Source: Nitratireductor kimnyeongensis (GTDB lineage Bacteria; Pseudomonadota; Alphaproteobacteria; Rhizobiales; Rhizobiaceae). From it: a stretch of 64,000 bases of DNA. Position 1 is the first letter of the stretch, and the number at the start of each line of letters is the position of its first letter. Below are positions 19,326 through 27,336 of this stretch, piece after piece. A program made the position numbers and the translations under genes. The notes under the pieces are model-generated. The model was not told the DNA's origin. It saw only the letters and a program-made list of their open reading frames with translations, and made no database searches. The stretch covers positions 1,278,001-1,342,000 of the forward strand of contig NZ_CP078143.1 in NCBI RefSeq assembly GCF_019891395.1. Reading direction: 5' to 3'.

Positions 19326-19996
19326 CGCGCCACCGCCTTTCCGAGCCGAGCCTCGAGCTGGCGCTGAACCACCGTAAGGGCCTCGACGATCACCCAATAA
19401 ATGACCGCCACCAGGATGAAAGCCTCGAAATAGAGAAAACTGCCGGCGGCCTCCTTCTGCGCAGCGCCCATCAGCTCCGTCACGCCCAGTGTGAAGGCAA
19501 GCGAGGTGCTCTTGATGATGTCGACGAAATAGTTGACCAGTGTCGGGGCAGCAATTCGAGCCGCCTGCGGCAGGATAATGCGACGCATCATCTGCGCTGT
19601 TGTCATGCCGACGGAGCGCGCCGCTTCCCATTGCGAACGGTCTACACCGAGGATCGCGGCGCGAATGCTTTCGGCCATATAGGCCGCGAAATGCAGGGTG
19701 ATGCCCATAATCGCCGCCGTGACGCCGTTGATGGCTGTCAGGAACGAAAACACCTGCGGCAGGCCGTAATAAAACAGGAAAAGCTGCACCAGGAGCGGCG
19801 TGCCTCGAAAGAAGCTGATGAATATCTGCGTGAAACCATCGAGAAGCGGAACGCGCATGACGCGAACGACGGCCATCAGCGAAGCGAGCAACAGTGCAAA
19901 GACCATGGCCACCGACGCCATCGCAAGCGTCAGCGGCACATATTTGAGAAGCACAGGGACAAGCCCCAGCATGTAGTCGAGATCAAGCGGTCTCAT
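19322..19996 (-). CDS. Polar amino acid ABC transporter permease
   Basis: The 224-residue protein is a HisM/GlnP-type inner-membrane permease with about five transmembrane helices. The family EAA-type loop reads EAARSVGMTTAQMMRRIILPQA near 143, and the ISFFRGTPLLVQLFL segment near 60 is characteristic of this subfamily. Only one permease gene is present, so the transporter is probably a homodimer of this subunit. It is 29 bp downstream of the binding-protein gene and overlaps the ATPase gene by 4 bp. Confidence 0.93.
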   Translation of the reverse strand: MRPLDLDYMLGLVPVLLKYVPLTLAMASVAMVFALLLASLMAVVRVMRVPLLDGFTQIFISFFRGTPLLVQLFLFYYGLPQVFSFLTAINGVTAAIMGITLHFAAYMAESIRAAILGVDRSQWEAARSVGMTTAQMMRRIILPQAARIAAPTLVNYFVDIIKSTSLAFTLGVTELMGAAQKEAAGSFLYFEAFILVAVIYWVIVEALTVVQRQLEARLGKAVAR

Positions 19997-20025
19997 TGTC
20001 CCCGGCTCTCATTGGCGTTGCGTGT

Positions 20026-20769
20026 TTATTGGCTGATGTCGGTGCCGAACCACTTCTGCGAGATTTCGCTCAGCGTTCCGTTTTCCTTCAGCGTCGTGAT
20101 GGCCGCATCCACGCGGTCTCGCAGTGCCTTGCCCTGATCATCGTTGCGGAACGGGAGCGCATTGCGAATCTCGGAAAACGGCTTGCCGGCAAGCGAAAGC
20201 GGCAGCGGCGTTTCCTTGATCACCTGGCTGGCGCTGACACGGTCCATCACGAAGGCATCAACGCGCCCCAATGCCGTTTCCTGCTCGAGATTGCTCTCAT
20301 AGGTCTTGATTTCAATCTCGTCGGAGTATGGCAATTCGCGCAGAAGCTGCTCGAAATTTGAGCCGAGATTGACGGCGACCGAACGGCCCTTGAGGCTTTC
20401 CGGCCCGGTGATCTCGCCTTCATTGCCCTTCTTCACGACCACCTGCGCGCCATCGATCACATAGGGCTGCGAGAAGGCGAATTTCGCTTCGCGTTCCGGC
20501 GTGATGGTGATCTGGTTGGCAATGGTGTCAATGCGTCCAGACTCGAGTGCACCGACAAGGCCGGAAAAACTCATCGTGACATACTCCACCTCGTCACCGG
20601 TCTCCTTGACCACGGCATCGATGAAATCCACCTCGAAGCCCTGAAGCTTGTCCTGTTTGACGAAGGTGAACGGGAAATAGCCACCCGACATACCGACGCG
20701 AACCGTCTCTGCTTGGGATGCCGATACGGTGGCGGCGAAAATTGCTGCTGCTAGTGCCAGTTTGCGCAT
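20026..20769 (-). CDS. Periplasmic amino acid-binding protein
   Basis: This 247-residue family-3 solute-binding protein has a signal peptide MRKLALAAAIFAATVSASQA, then the typical GYFPFTF and LQGFEVDFIDAV segments. The middle part, DTIANQITITPEREAKFAFSQPY, resembles cystine-binding members (TcyA/FliY type) and suggests cystine or another polar amino acid as ligand. An ATG at 20769 follows GGAGA with 6-bp spacing; the sixteen codons upstream of it would extend past this ribosome site. It heads the three-gene transporter operon. Confidence 0.92.
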   Translation of the reverse strand: MRKLALAAAIFAATVSASQAETVRVGMSGGYFPFTFVKQDKLQGFEVDFIDAVVKETGDEVEYVTMSFSGLVGALESGRIDTIANQITITPEREAKFAFSQPYVIDGAQVVVKKGNEGEITGPESLKGRSVAVNLGSNFEQLLRELPYSDEIEIKTYESNLEQETALGRVDAFVMDRVSASQVIKETPLPLSLAGKPFSEIRNALPFRNDDQGKALRDRVDAAITTLKENGTLSEISQKWFGTDISQ

Positions 20770-21214
20770 TGAAATCTCCAGCGGCGCCCTGCGCCTGCTT
20801 GTTGCTTGGTGCGGCACAGATAGGAAGTGTAGAAAAAAATTCTATAAGCAGGCGATAAAAGCAATGCAAAAAGCCATTATTTTATATAAATCACAACCCT
20901 CGTAGCATTGGATGCTAATTCAGAAGGGTTTCTGAGCACGCAATGGCCATGCCGGATCTGTTTCAATGTCGGTATTCAGCCCCAGGAACACACTCTGGAA
21001 CTGGAGTCTTCTCTTGCGTACCGACCATTCCTCGCCTAGAAGCCGCGAAAAGGCCACAAAGCCCGACAAAATGCCACGAAACGGTCACAGCATGGCTGCA
21101 ATGCCTAATGACCCGGGTAATCTTTTCGAAAGCATAAGGGTTCATTTTCTATAAGCGGAGTGGCATTTTAGAATCTCCGCAGGGGCCCAAATAGGCGGGA
21201 CGCGACAACATTCC
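20770..21214. other. 445-bp intergenic region with an AT-rich promoter segment
   Basis: The segment separates the divergent amino-acid transporter and L,D-transpeptidase genes. It includes an AT-rich stretch at about 20829-20895 (runs of A, and TTATTTTATATAAATCAC), a likely promoter region for the transporter. I see no convincing gene: the short frames present lack ribosome sites and family resemblance. Confidence 0.5.
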
Positions 21215-22498
21215 ATGACACGCCTGATCAAATATGCCTTTTTGCTGTCGACGGCGCTCGCGCTCGCCGCATGCAACGAAACGCTTGAAGACATCTCGCC
21301 GAAGGCCGAGCGTCAGTTACCGGCACGAATCGTCCAGACGATGAAGGCCAAGGGGATGAGCAAGACCTCACCCGTCATGATGCGCATCTTCAAGGAAGAG
21401 GGAAAGCTGGAGGTCTGGAAGGCCAAGACCAATGGCCGCTACGACATCATCGCCAGCTACGACATCTGCAAATGGTCGGGCCAGCTCGGGCCGAAATTCA
21501 CCGAGGGCGATCGCCAGGCACCGGAAGGTTTCTATACGGTCCGTCCCGGCCAGATGAACCCGAAATCAAGCTATTATCTTGCCTTCAATATCGGTTTTCC
21601 TAATGCCTATGACCAGGCAAACGGTCGCACCGGAAAACACCTCATGGTGCATGGCGCCTGCTCATCCGCCGGCTGCTATTCGATGACCGATGAGCAGATC
21701 TCGGAGATCTACGCTTTTGGTCGGGATTCCTTCAAAGGCGGGCAACGCGAGTTCCAGGTCCAAGCGTTCCCGTTCCGCATGACGGCGGAAAACATGGCTC
21801 GTTATCGGAACGACCCGAATTATGAATTCTGGAAAATGCTCAAGGTCGGCTACGATCACTTCGAACTGACCAAAATGCCTCCGAAGGTCGATGTTTGCGG
21901 CAAGCGGTACGTGTTCAACAGCGAACCCGTCGACGGCCAGAGCTTTTCGCCGACCGCTGCATGCCCGCCAATGAGCCAGCCTGAATCGCTGCTCACGGCC
22001 TACCGTCAACACCAGGCATTATACGATATCGCGTTCAACAAGGCTCTCAAGACGCAAGCGGCAGTGGAAACGTCCGAAACCATCGCCGGGCACGAGGAAG
22101 CACGCCTTGTAGCCGACTGGAGCAAGCGCCGCGCCCGGGGCGAAAAGGTTTCGCGCCTGCCGCCCAACATTCCGTCGCCAACGGCCGTCGCCGAGGCACC
22201 TGAACCTGCATCCACGCCCGCTGTGTCTGCCACGGCTTCCGCCTATACGGCCGAGCCCACGTCGCCCCTTCAAAGCGCGTTGGAAGCCGCAGCCGCCACC
22301 GCCGCCCAGCCTGAGCAACAGGAGGCTGCGGACAACACCGCTGCGGTCGCGACCGAAACCACTGTGGAGGGCGCAGTGCCCAATCCGACACCGCGGCCCG
22401 ACACAAGCGCTGAACGCACCGCGTCTGTCCCGGCACCGGCCACCGGCGGCCAAGCCCCTTCGCTGCGTCGGCGCATCCAGAATATCTTCAGCCGCTGA
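21215..22498 (+). CDS. L,D-transpeptidase (YkuD-family) lipoprotein
   Basis: The 427-residue protein has a lipoprotein signal with lipobox LAAC (Cys20) and a YkuD-type catalytic motif HG...SAGCYSM with His146 and catalytic Cys154. It belongs to the murein L,D-transpeptidase group that cross-links peptidoglycan or attaches proteins to it. The last 130 residues are rich in Ala, Pro, Thr and Glu and probably form a flexible tail ending in basic RRRIQNIFSR. tusA starts 2 bp after its stop. Anchoring to a membrane and acting on the periplasmic wall are inferred from the signal and the fold. Confidence 0.87.
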   Translation: MTRLIKYAFLLSTALALAACNETLEDISPKAERQLPARIVQTMKAKGMSKTSPVMMRIFKEEGKLEVWKAKTNGRYDIIASYDICKWSGQLGPKFTEGDRQAPEGFYTVRPGQMNPKSSYYLAFNIGFPNAYDQANGRTGKHLMVHGACSSAGCYSMTDEQISEIYAFGRDSFKGGQREFQVQAFPFRMTAENMARYRNDPNYEFWKMLKVGYDHFELTKMPPKVDVCGKRYVFNSEPVDGQSFSPTAACPPMSQPESLLTAYRQHQALYDIAFNKALKTQAAVETSETIAGHEEARLVADWSKRRARGEKVSRLPPNIPSPTAVAEAPEPASTPAVSATASAYTAEPTSPLQSALEAAAATAAQPEQQEAADNTAAVATETTVEGAVPNPTPRPDTSAERTASVPAPATGGQAPSLRRRIQNIFSR

Positions 22499-22500
22499 TC

Positions 22501-22731
22501 GTGCCAGCCGCAGCACAGACATACGACCTCAAGGGGCTCAACTGCCCCTTGCCTGTTCTCAAAGCGCGCAAGCGACTTGCACAGATGCCGAGTGGCACCC
22601 GGCTTTGGCTGGAAACCACAGATCCGCTGGCGGTGATTGATATTCCGGCCTTCTGCAATGAACACGGGCACATGCTCATCGAGACAGAATCGACTGCGGA
22701 TGGTCACCGCTTTCTGGTGGAACGAGGCTAG
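22501..22731 (+). CDS. TusA-family sulfurtransferase
   Basis: The 76-residue protein has the SirA/TusA fold with the key cysteine in NCPLPVLKARKRL (Cys15 of the CPxP motif). TusA-like proteins pass persulfide sulfur in tRNA thiolation, molybdopterin synthesis or sulfur oxidation. It uses a GTG start only 2 bp after the L,D-transpeptidase stop, and so is likely translated by coupling. There is no other sulfur-relay gene nearby, so its pathway cannot be deduced; the pairing with a cell-wall enzyme looks positional rather than functional. Confidence 0.87.
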   Translation: MPAAAQTYDLKGLNCPLPVLKARKRLAQMPSGTRLWLETTDPLAVIDIPAFCNEHGHMLIETESTADGHRFLVERG

Positions 22732-22746
22732 AGTGGATTGTTTGCC

Positions 22747-22792
22747 GCATTTGTGCGGGTGTCAGGTGATCCCACCTGACTGCAAAATGCTC
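22747..22792 (+). repeat. 46-bp dispersed intergenic repeat, copy 1
   Basis: This stretch matches the reverse complement of 34978-35023 at 43 of 46 positions. It contains the perfect palindrome TCAGGTGATCCCACCTGA-like core (TCAGGTG...CACCTGA, with a 4-bp centre). It sits between the convergent ends of tusA and the CobW gene, as copy 2 sits between two other convergent genes. Confidence 0.85.
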
Positions 22793-22805
22793 TAGGGTCT
22801 GGATC

Positions 22806-23888
22806 CTAGGGGCGAAAGCCCGCTATGGCGAGCGGGTTGTCCTGAAGGGCAGTCCGGTCGGGCGTATCGACCGCCGCCTCCCCCACAAACGCCGCGAACA
22901 CGCCCCTCACATATCTCTCATCAAGCCCCGTCCCGATGATGACCAGGCGCACACCGCGCGTCTCATCCGGCCATTCCGCAAGGTAACGCGGCTCATGCAG
23001 GATCTGGCGCACCCCTTGCACGACCAGGGGGCGCTCGGGGCGCCCGCTAAGTTCCACGATGCCCTTAAGCCGCAGAATATGTGGCCCACACTGACTGCGC
23101 AGGAGGTCGAGAAAATTCTCAAGCGCCGAACCGACGATGGGGCGGTCATTCGTCAGCAGAATCGTGTCGAAGGCAGCGCTATGCCCATGCTCATGATCGT
23201 GATCGTGATCGTGGTCATGGTGGTGGTCGTGATAGGGTGAAGCCTCACGCAGGACCGGAGCAGCACGTGAACCGATTTCGAGCGCGCTGCAATCGATAAG
23301 CGCCGCTGCATCCATCTCATCGACGGAGAGAGGTTCGAGGCCTGGCGCTAGCTCCGCCAGATACGCTTTCAGACCACGGAGAGCATCCGCATCAACCAGA
23401 TCGGTCTTGGTCAACAGCAGCCTGTCGGCCACCGCCACCTGATGCCGGGCCTCCTCATGCGCTTCAAGCGTCGCCCGCCCGTACATGCAGTCTACCAGGG
23501 TAACCACGCCATCAAGCCGGAAACGGGCGGCAAGCGCCGGATGCGCGGCGAGCGCCTGCAGGACCGGCACTGGATCTGCAAGGCCTGTCGTTTCGATCAC
23601 CACACGTCTGAGCTTGGCTGCACGATCATTCGACAGTCTTTCATCGAGACCGAGCAGCGTATCCACCAGCGCACCGCGCACAGTGCAGCAAAGACAGCCA
23701 TCCGACAGCTCGACCACTCCGTCCGACGCCTCTTCCACAAGAAGATGATCGATGCCGACCGCACCGAACTCATTGACGATCACCGCAGTGTCCGAAAGAG
23801 CCGGATCGCGCAGAAGCCGATTGATCAACGTGGTCTTGCCGGCACCGAGAAAGCCCGTGACCAGCGTCAATGCAATGGTGTTGGCCAT
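22806..23888 (-). CDS. CobW/COG0523 metallochaperone GTPase
   Basis: This 360-residue G3E GTPase has Walker A GFLGAGKTT at 12-20, the metal-binding CLCC at 65-68, a TKTD guanine-specificity motif near 160, and a histidine-rich loop at about 220-236 of alternating His and Asp. COG0523 proteins deliver zinc, cobalt or other metals to target enzymes. The start ATG at 23888 begins the family N-terminus and lies 4 bp after the D,D-carboxypeptidase stop, so the pair is co-transcribed. It is unlikely to be cobalamin CobW, because no cob genes other than cobST are in the window and these lie 15 kb away. Zinc is the most likely metal. Confidence 0.88.
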   Translation of the reverse strand: MANTIALTLVTGFLGAGKTTLINRLLRDPALSDTAVIVNEFGAVGIDHLLVEEASDGVVELSDGCLCCTVRGALVDTLLGLDERLSNDRAAKLRRVVIETTGLADPVPVLQALAAHPALAARFRLDGVVTLVDCMYGRATLEAHEEARHQVAVADRLLLTKTDLVDADALRGLKAYLAELAPGLEPLSVDEMDAAALIDCSALEIGSRAAPVLREASPYHDHHHDHDHDHDHEHGHSAAFDTILLTNDRPIVGSALENFLDLLRSQCGPHILRLKGIVELSGRPERPLVVQGVRQILHEPRYLAEWPDETRGVRLVIIGTGLDERYVRGVFAAFVGEAAVDTPDRTALQDNPLAIAGFRP

Positions 23889-23892
23889 AATC

Positions 23893-25014
23893 TCAACCGC
23901 CCTGCGCCGTTTCGGCCGTGGCACTTTTTAGCGGGTAATCCGGCCGTGGCGTGGGGATCGGCACATCCGCGTAGCGCGGAACGGATGGCGCAGGACCGGT
24001 TGCGCCCCCGAGGCTGATCGCCACGGCACGCGGCTCGTGATCCATCTCTGTCAGATAAGGCGAGCGCTCCACCAGGAGATTGTCGTCGTCACCCCGTTCG
24101 AAACGCGCCTTGACCGCCGCCTCGGAACAGACCTCGGGGCGCATGTCCACCGCCACGTCGCGAGCCTCGCCATAGGGGGCGAAAGAAGCAATGGATGGGG
24201 AAACCGCGCCCTGGATCCTGAAACCCTCTGCAAGCAGACGGGCGGCTTCTTCGCCGCGCTCCACCTGTGTCGGCGCTCCCAGCACGATCGTCGCGAGCGT
24301 ACGGCCGTTGCGCGTGGCGGTGGCCGCCAAGTTGAAGCCGGACGAGCACACATAACCCGTCTTCATGCCATCGGCGCCCGGAAAGCGGCCGATCAGCCAG
24401 TTGTAATTCGGCAAAACCTTGTCGCCGGTGCGAATGGCCTCCAGCGAAAAATAGTGCGCATGCTGCGGGAATTCGGTGCGAATGGCTCGAACGAGAAGCG
24501 CCAGATCCCGCGCTGTTGTGTATTGCTCGGTCGAGAAAAGTCCATGCGGATTGACGTAATGCGTGCCGGACATGCCCAGCTTGCGCGCTGCCGCATTCAT
24601 GCGTTCTGCAAACGCACCAACCGAACCACCAACATTTTCGGCAATGGCCGTCGCCACGTCATTGGCCGATTTGACCATGATCAGCTTGATCGCGTTGTCG
24701 AGAGTCAGCACCGATCCGGCCGGGTAGCCCATCTTGCTCGGCGGCTCCCGCGTAGCCCGCTTCGAAATCGTGACCGGCGAATCGAATTGCAATTCGCCAT
24801 CCCGCACCGCTTCGAAGGCCACGTAAGCTGTCATCAGCTTGGTCAGCGACGCAGGATACCAGCGCTGGAAAGCATCTTCATGGGAGAGAACCCTGCCGCT
24901 GTTGACATCGAGAACGATCGTCGGCCCTGCCGATGCCGGCAGAACCGCCGCAACCATCCCCATCACTGCCCCGGCCACAGCGGGTGCGGCAAACCTTGCG
25001 AAACACATGCGCAT
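23893..25014 (-). CDS. D-alanyl-D-alanine carboxypeptidase (PBP5/6 type)
   Basis: The 373-residue low-molecular-mass penicillin-binding protein trims the terminal D-Ala of peptidoglycan stem peptides. The active site shows Ser56 of SLTK, SAN at 116-118 and KTG at 218-220. A signal peptide ends near PASAG. The C-terminal part, after about residue 260, is a proline-containing tail rather than the clear PBP5 beta-domain with an amphipathic anchor. The ATG at 25014 is the start; a GTG twelve codons upstream is an alternative. A CobW-type GTPase follows after 4 bp. Confidence 0.92.
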   Translation of the reverse strand: MRMCFARFAAPAVAGAVMGMVAAVLPASAGPTIVLDVNSGRVLSHEDAFQRWYPASLTKLMTAYVAFEAVRDGELQFDSPVTISKRATREPPSKMGYPAGSVLTLDNAIKLIMVKSANDVATAIAENVGGSVGAFAERMNAAARKLGMSGTHYVNPHGLFSTEQYTTARDLALLVRAIRTEFPQHAHYFSLEAIRTGDKVLPNYNWLIGRFPGADGMKTGYVCSSGFNLAATATRNGRTLATIVLGAPTQVERGEEAARLLAEGFRIQGAVSPSIASFAPYGEARDVAVDMRPEVCSEAAVKARFERGDDDNLLVERSPYLTEMDHEPRAVAISLGGATGPAPSVPRYADVPIPTPRPDYPLKSATAETAQGG

Positions 25015-25409
25015 TATCCGAATTTCATGTCCGCCTGAAATGTCAGGCACCTTTGTTGACCCGTATACCGATCATGACCCGAAGCGCCAAAGCGCACAGT
25101 CGACGACCAGACCTAAGTGCTGTTCGTTTCCTGCTGATGAACCGGGTCCATTTAACGCGAACCCAGTGGTTATAGCAAAAAACCATGATGCCGACGCCTT
25201 AATCTCGCTTGAAGACACCGCTGCGGCATGCGCAAAAGCAGGAACTGGTCCAAGCGGAACAGCTTGCAATCGCGCAGAATCACATCTTACCTGCTTCAAA
25301 ACCTCAGACTGATGACTGCGGGATGCATGCGGCCCCTCCGGCACTGCTGCAAGACCGACTTCACAGTGAGGCCTGAATACCGGCAAAAGTTTGAAGGAAA
25401 GAACAAAAC
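25015..25409. other. 395-bp intergenic region
   Basis: The region separates the divergent D,D-carboxypeptidase and amidohydrolase genes. A ribosome site, GAAGGAAAG, precedes the amidohydrolase ATG. I find no convincing additional gene, tRNA or strong terminator here. Confidence 0.4.
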
Positions 25410-26573
25410 ATGCCGATTTTGAATCGTTCTGCGGAGCTGCAGGCGGAGATCATCGAATGGCGGCGCGATATTCACCGCAACCCCGAGCTTCTCTTCGATG
25501 TGCAGCGTACCGCCGGCTTCGTAACGGAGAAACTCCGGGCGTTCGGCTGCGACGAGGTGGTGACAGGCCTTGGCAGGACGGGCGTTGTCGGCATTGTCCA
25601 GGGCAGGCTCGGCAGCGGCCCGACCATTGGCCTGCGCGCCGATATGGATGCCTTGCCGATGACGGAGATGACGGGCAAGCCCTGGGCCTCCATTTTTCCT
25701 GGAAAGATGCATGCCTGCGGCCATGACGGTCATACGGCCATGCTTCTGGGGGCGACCAAGTACCTTTGCGAAACACGCAATTTCAAGGGCCGTGTCGCGG
25801 TGATCTTCCAGCCCGCCGAAGAGGGCGGCGGCGGCGGCAACGAAATGGTGAAGGACGGCTTGATGGAGCGCTTTGCCATTGAGCGCGTCTTCGGAATGCA
25901 CAATCTGCCTGGCTTGCCGGTCGGCCAATTCGCGATCCGACCGGGGCCTATCATGGCCGCCACGGCGGAGTTCACGATCACCGTGAAGGGACGCGGTGGC
26001 CACGCTGCCATGCCGCATATGGTGATCGACCCCATTCTTGCAGCCAGCCAGATCGTCACAGCGCTCCAGAGCATTGCCTCGCGCAATGTGCACCCCCTCG
26101 ATTCGGTGGTGGTCTCGGTCACCAAGTTCCATGCCGGCGATGCCTTCAACGTGATTCCTGACAGGGTGGAGCTGGCCGGCACCGTGCGAACTCTCAAGAA
26201 GGAGGTGAATGTCGATGCCGAAAGCCGGATGCGCGCCATTTGCACCGGTGTGGCGGCGGCCCATGGTGCCTCGGTCGAAATCGACTATGACTCCAACTAT
26301 CCGGTGACGTTCAACCACGCCGAGGAAACGGCCTTTGCAAGTGCCGTGGCCAGCGAGATTGCCGGCGCGGCGAATGTGGACACAGACATCACCCCCACGA
26401 TGGGTGGCGAGGATTTCTCCTACATGCTTGAAGCACGTCCCGGCGCTCTGATCTTCATCGGCAATGGCAACAGCGCCGCGCTCCACAATACGCAATACGA
26501 TTTCAATGATGACATCATCCCGCACGGCGTCAGCTATTGGGTGAGGCTGGCAGAAACCGCCCTGGCGGGTTGA
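25410..26573 (+). CDS. M20-family amidohydrolase (hippurate/N-acyl-amino acid hydrolase type)
   Basis: The 387-residue enzyme belongs to peptidase family M20D, the group of hippurate hydrolase, N-acetyl-amino-acid deacetylase and IAA-amino-acid hydrolase. Metal-binding motifs are present: Cys103-Gly-His105-Asp-Gly-His108, Glu137-Glu138 and His163 (GMHNLPG). The lid domain GRGGHAAMPH begins near 194, and the late GGEDFSYM motif near 331 supplies another ligand. It uses an ATG preceded by a GAAGGAAAG ribosome site. The substrate is an N-acylated amino acid by family; which one is unknown. Confidence 0.9.
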   Translation: MPILNRSAELQAEIIEWRRDIHRNPELLFDVQRTAGFVTEKLRAFGCDEVVTGLGRTGVVGIVQGRLGSGPTIGLRADMDALPMTEMTGKPWASIFPGKMHACGHDGHTAMLLGATKYLCETRNFKGRVAVIFQPAEEGGGGGNEMVKDGLMERFAIERVFGMHNLPGLPVGQFAIRPGPIMAATAEFTITVKGRGGHAAMPHMVIDPILAASQIVTALQSIASRNVHPLDSVVVSVTKFHAGDAFNVIPDRVELAGTVRTLKKEVNVDAESRMRAICTGVAAAHGASVEIDYDSNYPVTFNHAEETAFASAVASEIAGAANVDTDITPTMGGEDFSYMLEARPGALIFIGNGNSAALHNTQYDFNDDIIPHGVSYWVRLAETALAG

Positions 26574-26647
26574 TGCAGCTGCGCCCTTGGCACGAGGCCC
26601 ATTTCATCTTGGCGAACCGGCTTCATCGCGTTATGAGAGGGCTCAGC

Positions 26648-26724
26648 GGTCCCGTAGCTCAGCAGGATAGAGCATCAGATTCCTAATCTGAGGGTCACAG
26701 GTTCGAATCCTGTCGGGATCGCCA
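26648..26724 (+). tRNA. tRNA-Arg (anticodon CCU)
   Basis: The 77-nt cloverleaf begins GGTCCCG and ends CGGGATCG-CCA; the acceptor stem pairs with one G-U. The anticodon stem TCAGA/TCTGA encloses the loop TTCCTAA, giving anticodon CCT for AGG. The T loop GGTTCGAATCC is canonical, and the CCA is encoded. It follows the amidohydrolase gene on the same strand. Confidence 0.97.
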
Positions 26725-26726
26725 TT

Positions 26727-26957
26727 TCACGCTGATCCCTTCTCGTCACGTTGATTGAGTTCTTCAACGGAGATGGCGCTTTCAACTTCGCTGTCCTGGA
26801 CACTCTCTCCTGCATCTGAACGAATGTTGACAGGGTCCAGCGTCAACCGTCGTATGTCGATCGGCCGAAAATACAGCATCGCTGCGAGGACCAGAAAGCT
26901 AAACACTACGGATATTGGGACAGCAAATTCCTGCACAAACAAAACAAAATTCCCCAT
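26727..26957 (-). CDS. Possible small single-pass membrane protein
   Basis: The frame encodes about 76 residues starting MGNFVLFVQEF, with a hydrophobic segment FAVPISVVFSFLVLAAMLYF and a charged tail rich in Asp, Glu and Ser. It lies immediately beside tRNA-Arg and is followed upstream by AT-rich DNA. A GTG four codons earlier is an alternative start. There is no family recognised and no strong ribosome site, so this is a weak prediction. Confidence 0.35.
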   Translation of the reverse strand: MGNFVLFVQEFAVPISVVFSFLVLAAMLYFRPIDIRRLTLDPVNIRSDAGESVQDSEVESAISVEELNQRDEKGSA

Positions 26958-27336
26958 ACTCACCCACACAATGCAATTTCTGGGGAACCAAGAGGCACAT
27001 CGCGTCCTCGATCATCCTAAACCACACCCAGCTTAAACGGCTAAGTGTCGAGTACTTAAAATACCCGCAATAATTGCGATACTATCAAGGCCCCCGCCCA
27101 TAGAATACAATTGATCTAACGCAATTTTGCCGGCTTTTAATTAACTTGAGTTAAGTTTCCCTATCTTTCTTCCGCAACGTCAACCGGTTGGAGATTTCTG
27201 TCGGTGAGCCTTCGCAAGCTGCACCGGTCGTGCAACGCATTTTTCCAACTCATGCCACGATCCGATCCAGATGCACTGTTAGCGAAATGATGTTTAGCCT
27301 TGTCCAGCCCCTTCCCAGCCAGCGTGGAGAGATGAT
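26958..27336. other. 379-bp AT-rich gene-free region
   Basis: The stretch around 27000-27160 is visibly richer in A and T than its surroundings (for example AATACCCGCAATAATTGCGA). It separates the tRNA-side small frame from the DUF4139 gene. I see no recognisable repeat of the tRNA 3' end that would mark an integration site. Short frames here are not supported. Confidence 0.4.

Noticed and set aside
22806..23888. CobW as a cobalamin-synthesis gene linked with cobST
   Set aside because: It is 14 kb away, is coupled to a D,D-carboxypeptidase gene and has a His-rich loop typical of other COG0523 members.
25296..26525. 409-codon minus frame over the amidohydrolase
   Set aside because: Shadow of the M20 enzyme, whose metal motifs are complete in the sense frame.
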